Assembly: GCA_007449985.2 (NCBI GenBank)
Contig: VIIQ02000657.1
Location: forward strand, 62,001-126,000
From: Desmodesmus armatus
Lineage: Eukaryota; Chlorophyta; Chlorophyceae; Sphaeropleales; Scenedesmaceae
Direction of reading: 5' to 3'
DNA length: 64,000 bases
Below are positions 11,881 through 24,109 of this stretch, one piece after another. A program made the translations under genes and the position numbers. Under the pieces are notes generated by a model. That model made no database searches, had not been told where the DNA came from, and saw nothing but the letters and a program-made list of their open reading frames with translations. The first letter of the stretch is position 1. Each line of letters starts with the position of its first letter.

Positions 11881-13599
11881 TTGTTGCAGACATGATCCCG
11901 TGCCGTGCACTTTAGAGATGTCTGAGGGGGGTGTGGAGCACCTAGAGGGGGGTGGAAGGCTTAGCCCTTCTTGAGGCAGGTGGAGTTTGGGCCATCAACA
12001 GCATGTGCATGGTTGCAGGCACGCATTGAGTCATGGTCGCTTGCAGACAATCATGATAAGAGTCTTTGCCGCAAGCCTAAGTGGGCTCCACCACCTTCAT
12101 CATGTGGCTACTGAGTGCCACGGCTCCCGCAGTGCTGTGCAATATGGGCAAAAGGTTTGTGCTGTGCAGCTCTCTGTGCATGTGTCGTGGGGTGTGCTGG
12201 TGACACAGTTCATCTATGCAAAGCCACGCACTGAGCTGCTAAGCTGCTCACGCATGGCGCTGGCACTGCACGTGTCTTGGGGCCGTCACCCAGCTGCTTG
12301 AAGGTGTACGTGCACTGCAAGCACGAGTCTGGCAGACATGCCTGCATGCGGATGGAGGTTGCTGCATCAAGGTTGAGCTTGAGCAGTCTTTGCTGAACAA
12401 TCGCACAGGGTTGGGAGAAGGAGTGTGTATAAGCTATTCAATGCACATTGTGTGAACAAACGCGTGACAGGCCAAACAAAATGAGCCCCTCTCTTCCCTT
12501 TCCTCCAAAACAGAGACAATACCATCGCCGTTCAGTTTGCTTCACATGTGTAGGAATTATCTCATACGTCGTTGGATCGCTTGTGCAGTCTCAGGTGTAA
12601 CATGTTCAACAGTCAGTGACAGCACAGGAATCAGCCTGCCAAGCACTTTATATGAGCCCCTGCCACGAGCACCGGTGCTTGATGGTACCATCCTCATGCT
12701 CCATCATGAGGCCCCCTCCTTAGAGTAGCTTGACTTTCTCCACGGTCCATTTGTTCAGCTCTGCTGCTCCGCAACCGTGTGACATCAGGAACATGTTGGT
12801 GTTCATGGATTGCATGCCTGTGACAACGCTGCTGCTGCCGCCCGGGCCGTGACATGACGGTGAATGCTGACGCAGTCACCAGTTTGTGCCCGGCAACACA
12901 AGGGCCCATGACACAAACGCTGCCGGCAGGTGCTACGCCAACCCCATGCACCCACTCCAGACCATCACCGCTCCTGTGTCCCTCCTGCTGTTCCTCCTGT
13001 GAGACAGTGCCCGGAACCGGGGAGGTAGCAAGATCTCTTGCTGCAAGAAACAGTGTTTCTCTGCTGCTGTTGGCCTCATTGTGGCCAGTACTGGCATATG
13101 CCTGTACACAGTCACAGTGTGAAGCGAGCCAGGCATGGAGCAGCCCCAACCAAGTGAAGGCAGTGTGTGAGAGTAGGCAGCCTTCCCATATCTTAGCTGG
13201 ATCCTGCATGATGCTCAGCATTGCTGTGACAGCTGGACTGCTGGAGGGCAAGTGGCTGCAGCAGCCTACCCTGCAACACCCTCATGCTGCAGACCTTACT
13301 TCGTGTGGGATTCCAGACTCGATTACTTGCGACGATTTACAGTGATCTGCGCACGCCTCTTCAGCCACTTGGTGAAAGCGGCGGAGCCCCCAAGTTGGGG
13401 CTGCGGCAAAGACTCATAGCATGATTGCCTGCAGATGACCAAAATGGAACACGTTGCTGCAAGCTCAGTGCATGGATGTGCTTGCAGCGCTGTAAGCAGC
13501 ATCAAACCCAACCTGTCTCAACAAGGGCTACGGCTACAACATCCCCTCACTATGCACGGTAAACAGCAAAAGAAAGGGATCACATCTGCAACTACGGGG
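11881..13599. other. Spacer between the two inverted arms
   Basis: About 1.7 kb without a supported gene. Overlapping ORFs of 163 aa (plus) and 185 aa (minus) at 12694-13345 show no splice logic or recognisable domain. A short stretch near 13002-13050 (GTGCCCGGAACCGGGGAGGTAG) recurs inverted near 50440-50490 beside the first F-box/LRR gene, so a dispersed repeat is present. This is the unduplicated loop of the inverted repeat. Confidence 0.5.
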
Positions 13600-14572
13600 C
13601 AGGCCTGCTAACTCTAGTCGAGGCAGTGACCCCAGCAGCGCACCCGGTGCACAGTGTGCTGCTGATCTGCTGCGGCCCCACCGTGGGGCCACTGACACCC
13701 GCAAAGCGTCATGTTTCACCGTCATAGACGGCAGTGTAGTTGGGCAAAAGAATGATCACAACAGGCACGATCAGACCAGGGACGGTGTGTGAGCACACAA
13801 TTGATGCATGTGCGACTGCAACAAACACGAAGTACTCGCTTGTCAGAACCTACACAGTATGATCCGATCACCGGGCCTTTGAAGCATGAAGCATGCAGAA
13901 CCTAGAATGATCACTGGTGAAGCATGAAGCAGGCAGCAGCCGAGAGAGGGCCACAAAAGGGTGTCTTCCTTGCCCCAGGAAGCAAACCACACCATGAGAG
14001 ACGGCCGCGCCAGTAGCCAGCCACGCAATGTGCACAACATGCAGCACCCCTAGTGGGCACCCATGAGCGCTGATCAGCTGTTTATACATGCGATCATGCA
14101 ACCCATGCAACCAGGCACAGCTCAGCTCGCCCAGCCAACACGGCTGCATGAAGACTGCATGACAAATTTGAACATTCTACAAACTTGTCCCAGCACGGTC
14201 CATGCATCTGTGATGGTTTTGGTTGCCGGCAAAACGCCAGCACTAGGTTGACAACAACTGTGAAGCAACCCGAGTTCTTGAAACAGGTCTGGCTCGTCAG
14301 GAACCTGCAGCGGCACTGCAGCCACCTAGAGATGCGCGGGTTGCCTGAAGGCCTTGTGACCCCTCAGATTTGTAACACTGCTGCTCAGAACAAAGCGAGT
14401 TCCATACGACGCTACTGCTACTGTGTCTCTAAACATTCCCCGCACGCGCCTCATCAACACCACTCTGCTCAGGCTCAGCAGCCACACACACTGTAAGGCT
14501 GCTGCCATGCCGTAGTCCCTCATGGAACCAACCATCCCGCATTGAGCAACCCCATCCTCCAAGCTGTTGGAA

Positions 14573-17500
14573 TCAGGTTGCCTTGGCCCCCAAACACCCA
14601 CCGCTGCCACCACTGGCGCAGCCACCCAGCTTGGATGCAGCGGCCCTTCCGAAGTTGCCGGCAGTGCCGCCGATCCCTGCCCAATCGATGGCGGTCACCA
14701 TGCGCCAGAGCACAGACAGCACAAATGCAATGTTGACCAGGAGCACGACAACCGCAACAACATTTGCAGCCGCAGCTTTTTTCTCCTCGCCGGTCAGCAC
14801 GAGCAACTCAAAGACAAGGGCAGCCTGTGCGCTCAGCACCAGGCAGCCAAAGGCCTGCATGCTGACCAGGTTCGCCTCGCGGTAGGCAAATGGCTTGAAG
14901 ACACCGAGCAGGGTCTGCGCAACGCCGCAGGCTGCGGTCAGCAAGACGCACTGCCAAGCTGCGCCCATCGTAGCTCCAAAGACGCTGATCGCCACCACAA
15001 CGCAAGTCTGCAGCAACAGCGACAGCAACAGCAACAGCAACAGCAGCAGCAGCAACACACGCAGACAATTGTGAGTGTTGTGCTGCTTTGCTTTGAGTGT
15101 GATTGCCAGTGGCAGAGCTACTGTAGGGTGGAGCTGCTGCTATACATAGAATACATGCTGTCATACTATGACACCAAACCAAGCGGCTTCCGTATAGCAT
15201 TATAGCATTCATACAGCTTCCATACATATGGAGGCACGTGTCACCTGCAGCTGGGTGGCACAGGTGAGTTAGTTGCCATTTCTCAGAATGACAGTGTCAG
15301 GTCAAACGCACCTGCAGCGCCATGATGCCCTCCCAGTAGTACCTGCTGGGCCTGTAGCTGTGATACAAGAAGCCATAATGCTTCAGGTAGTAGGAATCCT
15401 TGAGGTGGTTGCGGTTCGTGTACAGGTAGCTGATGATTCCAAACGGCACGCCAACACACAGCAGCAACAGCAGAGGGATGCCCAACCCGAGGCTCCAACC
15501 GCGATGGTAGCCCACGAAACACTGCTGATCTACGTCAAGCAGCCAGAAACGGCCCAGGGCATTGAACTCGTAGTACGCAACAGCGGTGCCACTATCGAGG
15601 CTGACACATGCGAACAGCCCGTACGCAGTCCGGAGCAGGCTTGGCAGGAAGAAGAACGTCAGCACGATGCTGGTCCGCGCAAAAACGCCTTTTGGCAGGA
15701 TGCGGTCAGGTGCGTGGAGCACGCGTCGCTGGCGGTGCTGGTGGTCGCGGATAGCTTGGCGGATGCGAACGGAAATTGCGTCCATGCACAGCAGCACTGC
15801 TAACAGTGCAACTGGGATCAACAGGCCGAGCAAGGTCTTTGCTACTGGCAGCGGGAGCCTGCCTTGGCGCTCACTCAGCAAGCAGTCAAGGCCGGAGGAA
15901 GTGCTGCTAGATGCGAAGAACCAAGCAACAGCCAGGAATGGGCCAGCCAGGGCGCTGGGCCATTGCACATTGACGCTCGCTACCACCAGCATCCACTGCA
16001 GGACAGGGCAGGACAGGGCACTGCACAACTGAGTCAGGTATCACGCCCAGTAGGCTGCTACCGCAGCTCGGCACATGTGCTTGCAACTACGTGCATGCAA
16101 AAGTGTTTCCACTTTTCTACACAAATTGTGCAGCAGCTACTAGCCATAGTATATCATGCAGGACGTTGCGATGTAGTTAAGCTGCTAAGCCCTTGCTGGC
16201 CTTATGCAACAAGCCATACTGAATTGTGTTTCATCTTTTCAAGCGCCTGCCGACAACTCGCCTGCAGGTAGATGGTGAAGGGCTTCAAGAGGTCACCCAC
16301 GGGAGCCCTGCCTCGGGTGTTGGGGCCTGCATCCTGTGTGCTGCTCGCTGCTGCTGCTGCTGCTCCTGCTGCCTCTTCAAACGAACCTGGCTCAACAGCG
16401 GCGTCCTTCCGCAGCTGATCTTTCTGCCCCGGCATCCCACGCGCCATAGCAGCGTCTGAGTCCGCTCCTTTGGGCAGACTGGCCACGGATGGGACAGATG
16501 AGGGGCCAGCCGCCGACAGCTGTGCAGGCAGCGCGTGTGAGGCGGATGTGATACGCATTGAGCCCAAGCCTCCGCTGAACTGGATGCTGTTGAAGAAGCA
16601 CATGATTCGGATGAATGCCAGGCTGGCGATAGCTGCCAGGAAGTAGAGGACCAAAATGCTGGCTGGCTTGTCACAGGGCTGGCAACGGCCGATCAGGGCG
16701 TTCATCTTTTGGCCGAAGCCCTGGACGCACTTGCCACAAAGGTTCCTGCAGTGAGACCACAAGCAGTGTGGCAAGGGCGTGACAGCCACTCTAGGTCACA
16801 CATGCATGCTTTGACAGTGCGCCTGCTGAGCAGCCTGGGTGGCGAGCCACGGTGCAGCTGCAGTGTTGCAAGCAGTGCCACACAGGCTTTCTCAAGCGTA
16901 CTGGCACGTTCCTGCAAATGGTTTTGCAAGCCATGAAACAGTGAAGATGCCATGACAGTTGCAGTCATACATACACACATATAACTCACCCCTCATGACC
17001 CTTCTCACACTGCGATGCCATAAAAGCTGCCTTGGTAACTTTGCTGGTCGGGCTTTTCTGGTAAAGCGGCAGTGATGTATTGTCGCGGGTTTGGCTGCAT
17101 GCAGGGCGGTAGAGGCACCTGCAGCGCAAAAACAGGAGCGGGGTAAGCCACTTGCCTTGGCCTGCTTCGTTGCAGCAGCAAGCTTTCTGCCTTGCAGCGT
17201 CTCATATAATCCCAGGATGACAGTGATACTGCTGCTTCCGACAACGGCACTGGGTATGCATTGCGTATGCAGGTCGCACATTGATGCAACAGGCATCAGT
17301 GACTGCACATCCTCTGGGTCTAGAGATTGATGCAACAGCATGCTTCAGCAGTACGTAGCGCATGGCATGGCCTTCTACAAGTGTCAATTGCACAGTGCCC
17401 AGAGTTACACTGTGCACGCAATTGCGGCAGAGGCTGTTACCTGTGGGTCTGGTTTGACTGAAGCGAGGAGGACCAATACCCGGGCAATGGCACAATGGTG

Positions 17501-20500
17501 CCAGCCTCGCATATGGCATGCGGGGGGCATGGGCTGCACGTTGTGTTGGAGGGATCCAGACTGTAGGAGCCTCGAGGGCATACATTGCATGTGTCCTGGC
17601 CTGCAAGCAAGCGGGTGCAGGCATGCAAACACCATAAATTACGTCATCAGCAAGGTCAGGGATGGGGTGAAAAGAGAGCCGTGTGCAGTCAGGCAACACT
17701 CCAGTCTGTGCTTGCGTGTGTCAGCACACTGACTGTCATGCACAAGCATCACACACGGCTGCTCCAGCACCAATCCTCCTCATTAATGCCTCGTGTACTC
17801 GACAAACTGGGCAGGTCCTGACAGTGGAACACAGCTCACTGAGTTGTTCCCTACCTCGGACGCTCACTTCTCCCACGGTGCAACCCTCCACTTTCACGAC
17901 CATGCTGGTGTTCACCTCTTCTAGGGACACGACTGAAAACTCCAGCGTGTAGTTGTTTGGTTTGGCGCGCAAGTCGACATCCAGCAGCGCCACACCATCC
18001 ACAGGCGAAGACTCCCCGCGCCCCACCAGTTTGCCCTCAAGCATAGCCTGAGCAGCAGAGTGATCGGAATCAAACAGACACAGAGCGCCCAAACATATGT
18101 GATTTTACTGGATGCTACCAGAAGGGTCAGTGCACAGTACGCGTCGCCCCCAGCACACACCAGCATTGTGCGTCCAAGCACATGTCAAATGCAATATCGC
18201 AGATGTGATGCGACCACCTCAGGGCCCCTGACTCAAAGTTTGAGCCGACGCACATGCATGTGCACCCACACCCGCGCCCGCGCCCGTGCGTGACCACGCG
18301 CATGTGCGCACACAAGCTCAGTGTCTCAGTCACCTACACCCTACAAGTATCCATACGCGTGCCCCGGCACCCACGGGCACGCATGCACACACCCGGCAAG
18401 GGGCCTGTTCCTGTCACTGAGTGCGGTCACCGCACTTATCACAGTGTGATCAGGCATACGCATTGTTCTTATGAACATGCGAATGACAAGATTTGAGCTA
18501 ACAACCTTTGGATCCATGCCTCACCTGTATGCCAGCGGCACCCGGCAGGCCACCTGGCCCTGTCAGCCTGAGCTTCACAGGCAGCAGAGCCTTGTTCTCG
18601 CTCAGGCGCGGCCTGAAGGTTGATGCCTCCTCCTTGTTCAAGATCTCCAGCTGCTCCAACTCGCTCCCTACATTGTTGCTGACGCTGCAAGTGGCAAAGG
18701 CAGCAAAGCAACAGCACAGGTAGACTCACAGGTCACATCCTAAGAGGCCTGACATGTTTGAAGACGTACTTTATCGAGGCTCTTTCGGGTAGAAGTGTGC
18801 CGCAGGAGTAATCCACAATGGTTCCCAACAGCTTGGAGGATGCAGGCAAAATCTGCAGAAGCCCAATGCAGGCGCAGAGGATGCACGGCAAGACTCACGC
18901 TGCCGTGTTGCCCACAATCATTGAGGCCATCTCTGCCATGTTGTCAAGCTCCCTCATGACGTAGATGCCACCGCCCTGCAGCCAACAAGCCGCAGCATAG
19001 CAAGGCAAGCGCTCAGCATCAGGCACGCTCTATCAAATATAGGGACTGCGGACTGCATATCAGGTAGATCCAGCAACAACATGGCGACCAACTGGCAGCA
19101 ATGCTGTTATGTGTGTGCTATTCTGTGCCATATGCAAAGCGCCTATGACCAGATCTGGTCGTTGGCCAGTGCCGGGGGAAAGCCCCTGCGCTATTGGTGT
19201 CAGTATTGGTATTGGTATTGGCACAGGACAGATCAAGCACATCTGTGGTGTGCTGCGCTGTGATCTACTGACATGTGGCTGCCAAATAAGTTCAAACATG
19301 GCATGCTGGTAGTTTGTGCCAGGGCACACAGTCACTTTACCGGGCACCCACCCTGCTTGCACTGTTGGCTGTGATACGGGAACCAGGTCCAACCACCAGC
19401 CCAGCACTGCAAGAGTACAGCAGTTTCAAAAAAACAGGCATAATGACCAAAGTTGCACCACTCGTCTTGATTGTTGCGACATTTCTGGGCAGGCTGTTAG
19501 CAAGAAGTGCGGCTGCGTAATCACGTTTGATCACCAGGATGCCAGTGACTGTGGAGCACCTTGAACTTTGGTTGTTGCAGCAGACAGACAACGGCTCACC
19601 TCTCGCTGCCCATCGCTACTCCTCCTCCTCTCCCACTGAGGGCCATGTTTTCCTTGATCAAGGTGTTGTGGAGAGTGAGGTTTGCACTGTCATACAGATA
19701 CACGGCTCCTCCATCGGGGCTATCCCAGTTGTAATCCATCACATAGTTCCCAACCATTGAGCTGTTCACGACAGTCACTCTGCTGTTACCCGCTGCATAA
19801 ATGGCTCCTGCAGGCAGCAGAATGCAGCACACCAGCAGATGGGTAGACCAAGGCCCTTGCACTGGCGGCACAAGGTACAGGTCTGCACAACGTTCAGTGG
19901 TATCGCATTCATGTGCCATGCTGTTGTTCGACGTTTGACAGGTTGGGCGGAGACTCCTACATAAGATGACATACAACATGTGCTAAGGCATCATGCCAGA
20001 CCCTCGGGTCAACCGTCCCTGGCACTTCTGGTTGGTGCACGTTCTGACTCATGATGCTTGGAGCATAGCACGTTAACTGCGGCACAGTGCTCCGCCGCAC
20101 CTCCAAAGCTGGCCCAATTTGTTTCCACCGTGCAGCCAGACATCTGCACCGCTGCCTGATCCTTTGCATGAAGGGCACCACCAAGCCTACATCACAACAG
20201 CACACAGCAGAACAGCTGTCCATCATTGGCCAACTGAACAAAACACTGAGAGCCAACTTGTGCTCCTGTTGCTGGAAGTGCGACAGTGTCTCAGGCTGAA
20301 GACCGTACTTGACTGCCTCGACACCGCTGCATGGGAGCTGCTACATCCCACCAACACTGGCTTGTACACTGTTTATCTCGTAGCCTGCAGAGGTTTTAGA
20401 AAATGTGTACTGTGAAACGGGATGTGCGCTGAATATGGCTGAGACTGCAGACACTGTTAGTGCCTTGAATGGTGCAGCACGGCCCATACTTACACAGCAG

Positions 20501-22145
20501 TGTTGTTTGCAAAGTTGCTGTTTGTGATCACCGCCACAGCTTTCTCTGTGGCATAGATAGCTCCTGCCTGGCTTTCTGCTGGAAAGTTGCCCCAAAAGCT
20601 GCAGGTGTCAAATGTGGCATTTGTACTGCCCTTGAGCACGATGATGCCTGCAGCACGGCAGCTCAAACGTCAATTGATGGCCAGAGCAGCAAGAGCAGCA
20701 AGAGCAGCAAGCACACATACGTATTGGCTGCCTAAGTGCAGCCCAGGTTCGCAGTCAGCGTTCATTCCAGCAGCAGGACCGCAACAGCCTGAGGCAGGCC
20801 AAAGAGCCAAAATTTACCATCAGTGCCCTGCTCAGGGCAGGCTGCAACGCGCTTGGCACTTTCTGCTGGAGCATCGAGCATACATGGGCTGCTAGCATGT
20901 ACGCGTGTGTGTGCCTCCAAGTGAAGTAGAAGCATATCAGGTGAAATCATATCAGGAAGGTGACATGCATGATGGCGCGCACCCTGTGCAGTCAGGCTTA
21001 AGCAGCAGCTGCATGTCCTCACCTCCATATGTATCGCTACTTCCATGTTCATTGTCTTTGAAGCTGGTGTCTTTCACCCTCAGCGTTGACGCGCCCCCAG
21101 CAATGAGAGCAGAACCTCCATTATCCTTCTTGTTGTTCTCAAGGAATTTGCTATTGGTGATGGTGACGTCAGCAGAGCCATCCACCACAATGCCAGCCAC
21201 GGTGTTGCCCATGATGTTGGCCCCCTGCACAGGCAGGCCGAAAGAGGGCGGGCAGGCATGCGCGCAAGCAGGCGGGCGGGCGGGCGGGCCGGCAGAGAAG
21301 TTGCATAGCGGCCGCTCAAGCGTAACTTCTGGCCCAACATGCAAGCGGTTGCAACTAACGGTGAAGTCAGGTGACCCTATGTCCAACTCTCAGGTGACAT
21401 GCCTTGATAATTTGCACCCCAGTGAATGTTGATGAAATGTATGGCCCACGCAGCAGCTGCCAACAGTTTTTAAAAGCTCAGCATGGTGTGCCCTGTCTTG
21501 CTAAAGCTGCTGGGCACGCTTTCCTTCTTGCTGCCTCGCAGTGAGCATGTGCACCCAGCTGCTTGCCCTTGTCCCATTGCTTCCTCTGCCTATGCAGCAT
21601 ACCGTCGCCAGGCAGCTGCTGCCATAGTCATGCCATTGTATCGGACCCGTGTAATCTGGCCAGCTTCTGCACAGTGTGCAGCAGTGCTGTTGCCGCTGCA
21701 CATGTGCACCACAGCCCGGGCTGTTGGGGCCCAAACAACCCCGCCTCACCTTTATCACGGCCTTAGTGTTGCCTGCGATGCAGACAATGCCCCACAGTTC
21801 CTCTGGGTTTCCAGTGACGTTTGCAACCACCAGCTTCAATTCAAGCGGTTTGTTGCCCTGCACTCCGCAGATCGTCAGCTGGCAGGTCCCTCCCTCCTCC
21901 ACACCACAGTCACTGCCATCTGTCCACGTCACTGCTTTTGCAGCAGACCCTTCCAGCTGACGCTTCACGGAAGGGTCTGCTGACGCTATGATGGCTCCCT
22001 TGCTGCACGACAGGCTGGCCTTAGAACCCCTCATCTCAACTGCACACGCAGCTGATGTGCCTGGCCCCTGTGCCTCTGCAGCCCATCCAAACCAGGCCAG
22101 CACTGCGACAGCTGTCAGCCATCTAGAAACTAGGTTTCGAGTCAT
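14573..22145 (-). CDS. Paralog B: secreted beta-helix / Cys-rich / multi-span membrane protein (14 exons, 1140 aa)
   Basis: Exons in coding order: 22145-21750, 21224-21023, 20647-20494, 20186-20101, 19807-19600, 19406-19352, 18975-18899, 18684-18525, 18047-17855, 17600-17441, 17118-16990, 16745-16262, 15995-15312, 15007-14573. Lengths of exons 2-10 equal those of A exactly (202, 154, 86, 208, 55, 77, 160, 193, 160). The domain order is also the same: signal peptide ending at AAEAQ, beta-helix rungs, cysteine module CNVCPRGSYSLDPSNTTCSPC, then GKCVQGFGQKMNALIGRCQPC before the first helix, and the multi-span end with KHYGFLYHSYRPSRYYWEG. Differences from A: an extra intron (16989-16746) splits A's exon 11 after GHEG; the intron after exon 12 starts with GC instead of GT; the Ser/Ala linker after the first helix is shorter. 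The frame is open throughout, so B looks functional. It is transcribed toward A. Confidence 0.85.
16256..16261 (-). other. Non-canonical GC splice donor in gene B
   Basis: After the exon end CTACCTGCAG the intron begins GCGAGT on the minus strand. Gene A has CTACCTGCAG then GTAAGT at the same place. The acceptor at 15996-15997 is normal and the phase is 0, so this is a GC-AG intron created by a T-to-C change. Confidence 0.8.
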
Positions 22146-23400
22146 TGCTGTCACCTGCTGGCATGCAGGGTACGGTGTGCAGCAAAGAAACTCCTCCAGC
22201 AGATCAAGACTCAGACACCAAGCAAACGAGGCTGCACGGGACCACCTGTCGGGAGACAGCTATCAGAGGCACATATAAGCGGTTGATCAACCCTCGTGGC
22301 TGAAGGGCGCACGGAATCACAGGCTGCAGCAGATGGACCAGATAACTTTGTCTTTGGTCCAACCTCGAGCCCGCTCGATGCGTAATGCTCAGACAATAGG
22401 TGGCTACCTGGAATAGGTTGTGCACTCGTGCACTCCATCCCTATCTGGGAAGGCCAGTGGAATGTCGACTCGGTCAAACATACCCCATCAAGCGACAACT
22501 GAGCTCAGTATGCGCATCAAAGACGATACTTGAAGGATCAAACCAGACTGTAGCGGACAGGTCACCTGCCTTGTGGACAGCCGCTACAGTAACGCTGCCT
22601 GCAGGTTGCAGCTGGCTGTAACCCAGCTGCAGTGACTGCTCAGCATAGCTGTGCAGAACCGGCCTAAGCATCAACGTGAGACGTGTTGTCGTTAGCCCAA
22701 ACCCCAATGGAACCAGTGGACCTAGGTCAGCACACGAAGCAAGTCGGGTCACACGAAGTGCTGGGCCCCAGCCGGGGGGGGGGGGGGGGGGGGTACCGGT
22801 CTTTCAGATGGCGGGACTGCATGCACTTGGTCACAATGTCACACCTGATAGCACGAAGCCATGAACAGTATACCGCTTCGTGATTACGACGGCAAGACAA
22901 TGGGAAACTTTGACTGGCATGAAAAGACAACGAGCTCCAAACCCACCTCGCACTCGCACCTCGCACCCAGCACCTAGGACCTAGTTGTAGTCCTCCCACA
23001 GAGGCCTCTATCAAAGTCAGTGCGTAACCCTCAGCAGCTGCAGGCCGCCTTCCACCACCACACACCACACACTGCATTCTTTAGAACCGTAGTGCACAGT
23101 CACGTGACTGCAGAACACATGCAGCAGATCACTTGCAGGTGGCAGGCAACACACCGCCTTGAGCAACTGCACTGCCTCTGCGCCACACGGGGGCGTTACT
23201 CTTGCAATTGCCCACCAGCTTTGCTTCAAGGCGTCTGAAAGCCACACACCCAGCTGGCACAGCAGGTTCGGGGCCTGGTGTCATGCGCTGGCCAGGGCTC
23301 AAGCTTCAATTGCTCCTTGCTGTCTGCCCATCCTGCTGCTGTAGCAGCCCCCAGGGGGGGGGGGATCAAGCATCTGCGGCCCTCACACCTCATGCTGCTG
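22146..23400 (-). other. Upstream flank of gene B (promoter/5'UTR candidate)
   Basis: No supported gene. Conserved, inverted, with 1120-2320. It includes a 20-base poly-G run (22774-22793) absent from the left arm. It is the likely promoter and 5'UTR region of gene B; no TATA or start site can be fixed by eye. Confidence 0.5.
22774..22793 (+). repeat. Poly-G run, 20 bases
   Basis: Uninterrupted G run in the upstream flank of gene B, ending in GGGTACCGGT. The left-arm counterpart near 1680-1690 has only the GGTACCGGTACC part, so the run expanded after duplication. Confidence 0.95.
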
Positions 23401-23475
23401 CATCTATGTGCGGAGTCCTGCTTAACTGGACAAGATGTGCTGCAAGAACTGCTGCAGGAATGGGGAGGCCTTAAG

Positions 23476-24020
23476 TGGCTGCTTTTGAGTGTGTGGGCTG
23501 GTGCGGCCGGCACCAAGGGGCCCAGCAGGGGGCCTCTGCATGCGTCCACAGGCGCATGGTGCAGTCCTGCAGGGCATGCAACGGCTGGTGTGCTGGCCTT
23601 TGGTGGCTGCTCTTTGGTGTGTGGGCTGGCGTGGCTTGCACCAAGGGGCCCAGCAGGGGGCCGCTGCATGCATCCACAGGCGTCAACACCATGGTACGGT
23701 TCTGCAGGGCATGCAGCGGCTGGTGTGCGACAGTGCTGGCCTCGGGTGGCTGCTCTTGGGTGTGCGGGGCGGGTGTGGCTGCACCAAGGGGCCCAGCCCG
23801 GGGCATGCTGCATGCGTCCACACGGCGCGGCGCGGACACCATGGTGTGGATGCGGTCCTGCAGGGCATGCAACTGCTGGTGTGCTGGCCTTGTTTGGCTG
23901 TTCGTAGCGCGTGCGGGTTGGTGTGGCCTGCACCAAGGGGCCAGCAAAGGGGCGCTGCATGCGTCCACAGGCGCTGGCACCATGGCGCTGTCCTGCAGGC
24001 TTTGGGTGACTGCTCAGGAC
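23476..24020 (+). repeat. GC-rich minisatellite, about 4 units of 128-148 bp
   Basis: Units begin at TGGCTGYTCT-like positions 23476, 23604, 23747 and 23895. Each contains CACCAAGGGGCCCAGC, GCATGCRTCCACA, TCCTGCAGGGCATGCA and GCTGGTGTGCTGGCC. Long ORFs of up to 283 aa on both strands here are only repeat read-through. A further piece of the same unit lies at about 28945-29000, beyond the element inserted at 24110. Confidence 0.85.
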
Positions 24021-24109
24021 ATTTGTGAGCAGTTGCTGCCTGCCCCAAGGGGTCCAGCACATGAGTGCTGCCTGCATTTGGAGTCGTTTGGGTCAACAGC
24101 TAGCCTGGT

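Larger units (their letters stand above)
13600..23400 (-). repeat. Right arm of the ~10 kb inverted duplication
   Basis: Reverse-complement counterpart of 1120-11880, containing gene B with its flanks. The 3' flank of B (13600-14572) has no gene of its own. It matches the 3' flank of A at 13690-13750, 13900-14040 and 14130-14330. The outer edge lies near 23400, where the sequence changes into a minisatellite. Confidence 0.85.

Noticed and set aside
12694..13345. Overlapping 185-aa and 163-aa ORFs in the inversion spacer
   Set aside because: Opposite-strand overlap and no family resemblance; chance ORFs in GC-rich DNA.
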